Part shown: in pieces, positions 56,055 to 64,000 of the stretch
Layout of the letters: every line of letters begins with the position of its first letter
Position numbering within the stretch: position 1 is the first letter of the stretch
Assembly (NCBI GenBank): GCA_030760725.1
Contig: JASWHV010000008.1
Coordinates: 60,277,087 to 60,341,086, forward strand
Source: Neostapfia colusana
Taxonomy: Eukaryota > Streptophyta > Magnoliopsida > Poales > Poaceae
Length of the DNA stretch: 64,000 bases
Direction of reading: 5' to 3'
Position numbers and translations under genes: made by a program
The notes under the pieces: model-generated
The model's database searches: none
What the model was told of the DNA's origin: nothing
What the model saw: only the letters and a program-made list of their open reading frames with translations

Positions 56055-58202
56055 AGAAACCGAAACCTCTGGCCGAAACCACGAACTTCTCTTTCAACTC
56101 CTGAGCCGACGACTTAGCGCTCTAGCCCTAACTCGCCGAGCAAAACATCGCCGAAGCGCAACAAGGGAGATCATCGGAGAAGAACCGAGTGGTCTGAGGA
56201 GAACCTCGAAGTCAAGAAAAACGTGAGGTAGGACTTCAATACCACCTTACGACATCATGTTGTTCATCTCTTTGCATCTGTTCTTCGATTCCTTTCGAAC
56301 ATAAGCGTTTTCGTGGGCAGAACACTCGATGATCAGTTTGATCTAAAAACAAGATCATCGCCACGTTCATCTTTGATCTGAACACCTCTGACCATGCAAG
56401 CCATGCAAGAACATCAGATCAATCTAATAGAACTAATCGTAGTATAGCATGCATGTGCATCATCGCATCTAGTTTAGGGTTTGTGCATAATAATGATTGC
56501 TGTGATTTTGTGTGCACGTGAATCCTACATAGCAGGACAAACTCAGGAAGCTGTCTACGACGAGCTGCAGCAACAAGGTTTTGAGAATCAAGGACAACCG
56601 GAACCGCAAGAACAAGGCAAGTGCTCCTTGACCATGTTGATCCTATGTTTTGGGTAAAACTATTTTGTTTTGCGAAAAGGTGTGTGTGCTGAGTCAAACA
56701 TGATGGGAAAACCCTTTTTATAGGAGTTTACTAGTTTTGATTAAACCATCCTTGACGCCTGGGAAGTTTATGAGTCGGGTATGGTTTTCTTGTTTTATGC
56801 TTCGCTGAGTCCATGGGATTGGGAAGCGAGATAGATGCGTCTAGCTAACTGCATTCGTACTGATAATAAGTAACTGATGAGGTTAATAAACATGGATCAG
56901 AGGGAGATCTAGGCAAGCCTGGGTTTGTGAATGAGGTAGTATGAGAGGGTGGTTTTGCTTGCCGCAGATCTAAGGACCGGTTCATGCATGCACATGCCAG
57001 GATAACAGTGCCACCACAAGGCCAAGTATGGGTGCGGCTTAGCTGAGTAATTAGGTAAGTTGCTAGGATGATATGGACTATGGAAGGCGCGGGGAATGGG
57101 AGTCGAGTGAGGACTGCCCTGGGAACTGCATGGCACAAGAGGGGGCCCGTGGGTGGGAGAATTGGAGATTCTAGCCTGCCGGTGAAACCTTAGTGAGTCC
57201 ATACATCTAGTAACCCCTTTGTAAAGGCTATTTTGTGATCTCTTGACCATACACCGACGGTTGTGTACTGGTATAATGGAGATTCTGCAGTCGCCGACGG
57301 GTGACGAAATCACAAACTTGTGGGTAAAGAGGTGCAAACTCTGCAGAGTTATTAAAACTATCATGATAGCCGAGCTTACGGTCACGAGCACCTGGCTAAA
57401 CTGCCATGATTAGATGGGATGGTTATTGGAAAGGTTCTTGGATTATGATTATGGGTTTGGTTATGGTTTGGTTTGGAATTGTTAAGCCTGGATGATGAAA
57501 GGGTTGCATGACTGGTGGGTCATGAAATGAGATTGGTCTCGGTGTGAGACGAGGTTGTTATATGAGATGAGATGGTAGCGAATACGAGGAGGTATTCGTG
57601 AGTATGAATAAAAGATTGGTTAATGTTCGGATGGAACACGGGGAGTGAAGAAGGTATGTTGGTAATTCAATATATGCTGGGATTACATTCATCTAAAGTA
57701 AAGTTGCCATTTTATCATGGTTTTACAAGATTGCTTTTCTGCAAATAAGGCTTTTATACCTACCTTGTTTATGAGCTGCATATCATGTGTTATTCCCGCA
57801 CTTGCTGAGTACATCATTGTGCTCAAACTTGCATTATTATTTCTCCATCAACAGCAAGAGAAGACTACTATGAAGACCAGGTAGAACATTATGGCGTGTG
57901 ATCTGTTCTCAACCTTGCCTGTGGAAGGATTAAAGATGGAGCCACTTCTGCTTAGTTTTGCTTCCGCATTAGTTTTTGCTTCCGCATTTAAATAAGGACT
58001 TCCGTTGCATAGAAATAAGACTTCTACTGTGAGCATGAGTCCAAGACTCATGAGGAATTGTAATAAACTCTGTTATTCGTGGTAATATATAATCTGAATT
58101 CAGTTTGTGGAACGTATGTGTATGTGTGATGAACATCCTGGGCACACATATGCATTAGTTCTCGGTTCTGTGGTTTTGCACAGAATTGAGGGCGTCACAG
58201 AT

Positions 58203-58215
58203 TGGTATCAGAGCC
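58203..58215 (+). promoter_or_regulatory. Element P left-arm primer binding site
   Basis: TGGTATCAGAGCC three bases after the LTR end. Confidence 0.9.
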
Positions 58216-58630
58216 ACGGGTTGACAGTAGGTTACACGCCTAGATAGAAACCTTGGGTTGACATTAGAATCACGGGTTAACAGCAAGTTATACCCCTAAA
58301 TAGAAGCTACGCGGACCAAAGGAAGCATCCTAGGATGAATAGCTTAGAATTGGCCTTGAAACCACCTTGACATAGGAAACCATCCTTGAATAGGAGTTGA
58401 GTGGGCCCTTGTGATGATTATTTGTGAATACGTGCTTAGTGTGAGTTGTGGGGCGTCTCAACAACGTTGCCCATATCCACACGTAAGAAGAAAGAGGAGT
58501 GAAATGCTTCGGCACTTGATCACATCCTCATAAGGACTAATATATATAGTCCAAACTCCCCTTGATGCATATAGTTGAACGGACCTATCTAATCTTCTAA
58601 CCTTCTATTCTATTTCGTTCTCTCTCACAG
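58216..58630 (+). other. Element P left-arm leader
   Basis: Non-coding leader of 415 bases. It is the reverse counterpart of 61868-62284, except that the telomere-like tract of the right arm is absent here. Confidence 0.75.
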
Positions 58631-60011
58631 ATGGTGAGAGGAAACGCCAGCCGAAGGAACGTCCAGGAAGATGACCACGAAGAAGTTCCTGCTAACCCTG
58701 GAGCTGGCGAAAATAACCTAGAAAGGTTGATGGCCATGCAAAACCAGCTTATGCAAACCATGATCCAAACTTTGGGTCAGTTGCAGGCCAACCAACACCC
58801 CGTTCCGGCACCACCGCCACCACCCCCGCCGGCTCATAACAAATTGGGAGAGTTCATGAGGACTCGACCACCCACCTTTGCTCATGCAAGCGATCCAATG
58901 GAGGCCGATGATTGGTTGAAATCCATGGAGAAGAAGCCTGCCATTGTACAGTGCAACGACCGAGAAAAGGTTCTCTTTGCGTCGCACCAACTGATGGGAG
59001 CAGCTGCTGACTGGTGGGATGCCTTGAGCAACGCCCATGCCAACCCGGAGACAATCACTTGGACTGAGTTCAAGGAAAGTTTCCGCTCCCACTAGATCCC
59101 TGTTGGCATAATGATGCTCAAGAGGCAGGAGTTTGAGGGTCTCCGCCAAGGGCAGAAGAGTGAGAACGAATACCTCAACAAGTTTATACAACTGTCCCGG
59201 TATGCCCCCGAAGATGTCAACACAGATCAGAGGAAGCAGTACCTATTCATGAGAGGGTTGAACAATGAGATCCAAGTTCAGCTCCTCAACAATGACTACG
59301 TAAGCTTCCAGAAGCTGGTTGATAAGGCTATTGTGGTGGAAAACAAGATCCGAGAGATCGAGCGCGAGTGCAAAAGGAAGATCCCATACCAGCCCCAAGG
59401 GAGCAACGTACGACCTAGGTACATGCCCCCTGCACCGCAGTATGGATCGACCGCTCCTACGTACCGCCCTGGTCAGCCACCACAGCAACGGCTCGTTGCA
59501 CCGGCACCTCGTGTGCCCATGCCTCCTGCGCCCCGGCCTAACAATGGCGCTCCTGTTCAAAACCCCCGCCCCAACGTACCTGCGGCCGGAGGCAACAGGG
59601 CATGCTTTGCATGCGGGGAAGTAGGCCACTTCGCTAACCAGTGCCCGAAGAGAGACCCTGGACAGCAAGGTAACGTGCCCAAGCAGAACCAGCGACCAAA
59701 CGGAGGGGACCACCAAGGGAACCGTTGACCGCAGAACTATGCTCATGGCCATGTTAACCATGTCACTGCTGAGGAAGCACAACAGGATGAGGACGTCGCA
59801 ATTGGTATGTTCCTTGCCAACTCCAACCCAGCCACCATTTTATTTGATTCTGGAGCATCACATTCCTTCATATCATCCAAATATGTTGCCAAGCATCATT
59901 TACCCGTATCTCACTTAGAATGTGCTATGTTAGTTAATTCTCCCGGAGGAGAAATGAGGACTAATATAGTATGTCCTAAAGTAAGCCTTAAAATAAGGGG
60001 GGTAGACTTCC
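58631..60011 (+). pseudogene. gag: Element P left-arm gag and start of protease
   Basis: From ATG 58631 (MVRGNASRRNVQEDDHEE): Gln-rich helix, Pro-rich stretch, capsid (ADDWLKSMEKK, TWTEFKESFRSH), CCHC knuckle (CFACGEVGHFANQC), and the protease with DSGASHSFIS. In-frame stops are a TAG at 59093-59095 (Tyr codon in the right arm) and a TGA at 59726-59728 (Gly codon in the right arm). Family similarity stops at the VDF of the protease at 60011; the bases beyond belong to the other arm on the opposite strand. Confidence 0.9.
60009..60011. other. Inversion junction of element P (TCC overlap)
   Basis: Left-arm sequence continues through GTAGACTTCC and right-arm sequence starts at TCCACGCACATT, so three bases are shared. 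The left arm stops in protease and the right arm in RT, about 480 bases further along the element. Confidence 0.8.
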
Positions 60012-61867
60012 ACGCACATTCTTTGGGTTCCATCCTTCTTGTCCACGAAGAGTACCGGAGCTCCCCATGGTGACGAGCTTGGACAGATAAAACCCTTCTC
60101 CAACTGTTCTTGAATTTGTTTCTTGAGTTCAACTAGCTCGTTGACGGGCATCCTATATGGTCTCTTAGCTATAGGTGCAGTTTCGGGTACCAAATCTATG
60201 GTAAACTCGATGTCCCGGTCAGGTGGCATTCCTGGAAGCTCTCTTGGGAACACGTCCGAAAATTCCTGAACCACTGCAATGCTGTCCAATGTTGTTCCTT
60301 CGACGTGGTTCATATTTGCCCGTTCGGTTGTTTTCTGAGCTGACTCAAACTCGACATGAATACCGTGTTCGTTTGTCAACTGCATGCTCCTTTCAGCACA
60401 TTGGATTACTCCATTGTGCTTGCTTAACCAATCCATTCCGAGTATGATGTCAATCCCGTGGGAGTCCAAGACAATAAGGTTGGCAAGGAAGTCTACCCCC
60501 CTTATTTTAAGGCTTACTTTAGGACATACTATATTAGTCCTCATTTCTCCTCCGGGAGAATTAACTAACATAGCACATTCTAAGTGGGATACGGGTAGAT
60601 GATGTTTGGCAACATATTTGGATGATATGAAGGAATGCGATGCTCCGGAATCAAATAAAATGGTGGCGGGGTTGGAGTTGGCAAGGAACATACCAATTGC
60701 GACGTCCTCAGCCTGTTGTGCTTCCTCAGTAGTGACATGATTTACGTGGCCACGAGCATAGTTCTGCGGTCCACGGTTCCCTTGGTTGTCCCCTCCATTT
60801 GGTCGTTGGTTCTGCTTAGGCACGTTACCTTGCTGTCCAGGGCCTCTCCTCGGGCACTGGTTAGTGAAGTGACCTACTTCCCCGCATGCAAAGCATGCCC
60901 TGTTGCCTACGGCAGCAGGTACGTTGGGGCGGGGGTTTTGAACAGGAGCACCATTGTTAGGTCGGGGCGCTGGAGGCATGGGCACACGAGGTGCCGGTGC
61001 AACGAATTGTTGCTGTGGTGGCTTACAAGGGTGGTACGCAGGAGTGGTCGATCCATACTGCGGGGCAGGGGGCATGTACCTAGGTCGTACGTTGCTCCCT
61101 TGGGGCTGGTATGGCATCTTCCTCTTGCACTCTCGCTCGATCTCTCGGATCTTGTTTTCAACCACAATAGCCTTGTCAACCAGCTTCTGGAAGCTTACGT
61201 AGTCATTGTTGAGGAGCTGAACCTGGATCTCATTGTTCAACCCTCTCATGAACAGGTACTGCTTCCTCTAGTCTGAGTCGACATCTTCGGGGGCATACCG
61301 GGACAGTTGTATGAACTTGTTGAGATACTCGTTCACACTCTTCTGTCCTTGGCGGAGTCCTTCAAACTCCTGCCTCTTGAGCATAATTACACCAGCAGGG
61401 ATGTAGTGAGAGCGGAAACTTTCCTTGAACTCAGTCCAAGTGATTGTCTCCGGGTTGGCATGGGCGTTGCTCAAGGCATCCCACCAGTCAGCAGCGGCTC
61501 CCGTAAGTCGGTGCGATGCGAAGAGAACCTTCTCTCGGTCGTTGCAATGAACAATGGCGAGCTTCTACTCCATGGATTTCAACCAATCATCGGCCTCCAT
61601 GGGATCGCTTGCTTGAGCAAAGGTGGGTGGTCGAGTCCTCATGAACTCTCCCAACCTGTTATGAGCCGGCGGTGGTGGCGGCGGTGGTGCCGGAACGGGG
61701 TTTTGGTTGGCCTGCAACTGACCCAAAGTTTGGATCATGGTTTGCATAAGCTGGTTTTGCATGGCCATCAACCTTTCCAGATGGTTTTCACCATCTCCGG
61801 GGTTAGCAGGAACTTCCTCGTGGTCATCCTCCTGGACGTTCCTTCGGCTGGCGTTTCCTCTCACCAT
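60009..61867 (-). pseudogene. gag-pol: Element P right-arm gag, protease and RT start
   Basis: Reads leftwards from ATG 61865-61867. Same gag as the left arm, with a TAG at 61565-61567 (Lys codon in the left arm) and a TAG at 61268-61270 (Gln codon in the left arm). From 61249 the frame is open through the knuckle (CFACGEVGHFTNQC), the whole protease (DSGASHSFIS, ILGMDWLSKHNG), the linker FSDVFPRELPGMPPDRDIEF and the first RT block (SSPWGAPVLFVDKKDGTQRM). It then runs into left-arm sequence at the junction. RT catalytic residues, RNase H and integrase are absent. Confidence 0.9.
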
Positions 61868-62284
61868 CTGTGAGAGAGAACGAAATAGAATAGAAGGTTA
61901 GAAGGTTAGGTAGGTCCCTTCAACTATATGCATCAAGGTGAGTTGGACTATATATATTAGCCCTTATGAGGATGTGATCAAGTGCCGAAGCATTTCACAC
62001 CTCTTTCTTCTTACGTATGGATATGGACAACTTTAGGGTTTAGGGTTTTAGGGTTTAGGGTCCCACATCTCACACTAAGCACACAATCACAAATAATCAT
62101 CACCAGGGCCCACACAACTATTCAAGGATGGTTTCCTATGTCAAGGTGGGTTTAAAGGCCAATCTAAGCTATTCTCCTTAGGACGCTTGTGACTCCTACT
62201 TAGGGTTGTAACTTGCTTGTTAACTTGTGGCTCTAATATCAATCTAAGGTTTCTATCTAGGCGTGTAACCTACTGTCAACCCGT
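61868..62284 (-). other. Element P right-arm leader
   Basis: Reverse counterpart of 58216-58630 with a telomere-like replacement at 62032-62060. No coding content. Confidence 0.75.
62032..62060 (+). repeat. Short telomere-type repeat (TTTAGGG, four units)
   Basis: Three TTTAGGG units and one TTTTAGGG in a row. The left arm has unrelated sequence (TTGTTGAGACG on the same strand) at the same point, while both flanks match. Confidence 0.85.
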
Positions 62285-62297
62285 GGCTCTGATACCA
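62285..62297 (-). promoter_or_regulatory. Element P right-arm primer binding site
   Basis: The minus strand reads TGGTATCAGAGCC three bases inside the LTR end at 62301. Confidence 0.9.
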
Positions 62298-62300
62298 ATC

Positions 62301-64000
62301 TGTGACGCCCTCAATTCCGTGGGAAAACCATGGAACTGAGAACTAATGCATATGTGTGCCCAGGATGTTCATCACACATACACATACGTTCCACAAACTG
62401 AATTTAGATTATATATTACCATGAATAACAGAGTTTATTACAATCCCTCATGAGTCTTGGACTCATGCTCACAGCAGAAGTCTTATTTCTATGCAGCGGA
62501 ATTCTTTTTAATGTGGAAGCAAAAACTAATGCGGAAGCAAACTAAGCAGAAGTGGCTCCAGCTCTACTCCTTCCACAGGCAAGGTTGAGAACAGATCACA
62601 CGCCATAATGCCCCACTTGATCTTCATAGTAGTCTTCTCCTGCTGTTGATGATGAAGTAATAATGCAAGTTCGAGTACAATGATGTACTCAGCAAGTGCG
62701 GGAGAACACATGATATGCAGCTCATAAACAAGGTAGGTATAAAAGGCTTATTTGCAGAAAAGCAGATTTGTAAAACCATGATAAAACAGCAACTAAACTT
62801 TAGATGTAATCCCAGCATGTATTAAATTACCAACATACCTCCATCACTTCCCGTGTTCCATCCGAACATTAACCAATCCTTTATTCATACTAACGAATAC
62901 CTCCTTGTATTCGCTACCATCTCACCTTGTAAAACAACCTCGTCTCACACCGAGACCAATCTCATGTCATGTCCCAACAGTCATGCAACCATCTTATCAC
63001 CCGGACTCAACCGTCCCAAACCAAATCAAAATCATAACCAATAATCATAACCAAGAACCTTCCCAATAACCATCCCAATGTCCATCCCAACTAATCATGG
63101 CAGTTTAGCCAGGTGCTCGTGACCGTAAGCTCGGCTATCAATATAGTTTTAGACTCTGCAGAGTTTGCACCTCTTTACCCACAAGTTTGTGATTTCGTCA
63201 TCCGTCGGCGACTGCAGAACCTCCATTATACCAGTACACAACCGTCGGTGTATGGTCAAGAGATCACAAAATAGCCTTTACAAAGGGGTTACTAGATGTA
63301 TGGACTCACTAAGGTTTCACCGGCAGGCTAGAATCTCCAATTCTCCCACCCACGGGCCCCCTCTTGTGCCATGCAGTTCCCAGGGCAGTCCTCCCTCGAC
63401 TCCCATTCCCCGCGCCTTCCACAGTCCATAACACTCTAGCAACCTACCTAATTACTCAGCTAAGCCGCACCCATACTTGGCCTTGTGGTGGCACTGTTAT
63501 CCTGGCATGTGCATGCATGAACCGGTCCTTAGATCTACGGCAAGTAAAACCACCATCTCATGCTACCTCATTCACAAACCCAGGCTTTCCTAGATCTCCC
63601 TCCGATCCATTTAACATCAGTTCCTCATTTTTATTACGAGTGCAGTTAGCTAGACACATCTATCTCGCTTCCCAATCCCCTGAACTCAGCGAAGCATAAA
63701 GCAAAAACTATACCCGACTCATAAACTTCCCAGGCGACAAGGGTGGTTTAATCAAAACTAGTAAACTCCTATAAAAGGGCTTCCCATCATGTTTGACTCA
63801 GTACGCACACTTTTTCGCAAAACAAAACAGTGTTACCCCAAAACATAGGATCAATATGGTCAAGGATCACTTGCCTTGTACTTGCGGTTCCGGTTGTTCT
63901 TGATTCTCAAAACCTTGTTGTTGTAGCTCGTCGTAGACAGCTCCCTGAGCTTGTCCTGCTATGTAGGATTCACGTACATACAAGATTCACAGAAATCAAT
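62301..64000 (-). repeat. Element P right-arm 5' LTR (cut by window end)
   Basis: Begins TGTGACGCCC on the plus strand and matches L (46664 onward) closely and the left-arm LTR in reverse. The promoter part with TATA box and G-box array would lie beyond 64000. Open frames near 62526-63699 recur in L and the left-arm LTR and are not genes. Confidence 0.92.

Larger units (their letters stand above)
55319..58199 (+). repeat. Element P left-arm 5' LTR (2881 bp)
   Basis: Runs from TGTGACACCCTC to GGGCGTCACA. It contains the G-box array (55469-55856) and a TATA box (56048-56054). The remainder matches L and the right-hand LTR in reverse. Small open frames are shared shadows, not genes. Confidence 0.9.
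55319..64000. mobile_element. Element P: inverted, palindromic Gypsy (right end outside window)
   Basis: Order: LTR(+), primer site, gag, protease start, junction at 60009-60011, then on the minus strand RT start, protease, gag, primer site, LTR(-). Both arms are 5' halves of one family, fused tail to tail. There is no PPT, RNase H or integrase. The arms differ by roughly 6 percent in the first 350 LTR bases I compared and carry different stops, so they have aged apart or came from two copies. Confidence 0.85.

Noticed and set aside
5674..61567. The idea that all premature stops come from C-to-T decay of methylated DNA
   Set aside because: Some fit (TGA at 25757, TAA at 42813, TAG at 61268), but comparing the two arms of P shows Tyr to TAG, Gly to TGA and Lys to TAG changes that are not C-to-T.
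60009..62300. The right arm of P as a normal minus-strand element with its 3' half further left
   Set aside because: Left of 60009 the DNA is the plus-strand gag of the same family. No RT core, RNase H, integrase or PPT is present anywhere in between.

Overview
The window is intergenic heterochromatin-type DNA of a grass (Poaceae). I see no host gene and no tRNA, rRNA or CRISPR array. Essentially every base can be assigned to LTR retrotransposons inserted into each other. The plant assignment rests on tRNA-iMet-type primer sites (TGGTATCAGAGC), Gypsy elements with a C-terminal chromodomain and 3-4 kb LTRs, a Copia element of SIRE type with an env-position gene, and Tat-type Gypsy elements with a second RNase H. 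'Grass' rests on the Tat and long-LTR Gypsy types and is an inference; the species cannot be told.

Layout. (1) Element A, minus strand, 1-10534: Gypsy with a cut 3' LTR (1-1267), pol, gag, an extra gene (orf0), primer site and 3.45 kb 5' LTR (7081-10534). The visible LTR overlap differs at about 5 of 1267 positions, so A is the youngest insertion. (2) A sits in the chromodomain of element B (plus, 10535-15322), of which only the last 35 codons, PPT, a 3.8 kb LTR, primer site, leader and a 191-bp stub of another LTR are visible. (3) B sits in the 3' part of Tat-minus (15323 to about 18000), a Tat-type element that kept gag but lost protease, RT, RNase H and nearly all integrase. (4) Back to back with it lies Tat-plus, a larger Tat element (LTR ending 19040; gag to 20687; then 46333-46663 and 49596-55318), split by three insertions. 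(5) The first is Copia element S (20688-46327, TSD agaag), itself split by (6) Gypsy element D (26079-41623, TSD ggtga), the most complete element here. (7) The second is a solo LTR, L (46664-49595). (8) The third is element P (55319 to beyond 64000): two 5' halves of one Gypsy family fused tail to tail in inverted orientation, with a junction at 60009-60011.

How the parts fit. Removing D rejoins the pol of S; removing S rejoins the gag of Tat-plus; removing L rejoins its gag-protease linker. Rough by-eye LTR divergence gives A about 0.4 percent, D about 1.6 percent and S about 2 percent, in agreement with the nesting. Nearly all polyproteins carry stops or frameshifts. D has a single late stop and could still supply proteins; A has one gag stop and one frameshift.

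The least ordinary features are the inverted element P; tandem arrays of 48-60 bp units carrying GAGCTC and CACGTG in the promoter half of the P/L LTRs and in the unrelated Tat family; arrays of a 14-bp palindrome (CCGGACTAGTCCGG) in S; unassigned orf0 genes in A and D; a gag-only Tat derivative; an antisense extra ORF in Tat-plus; and a short telomere-repeat tract in one arm of P.
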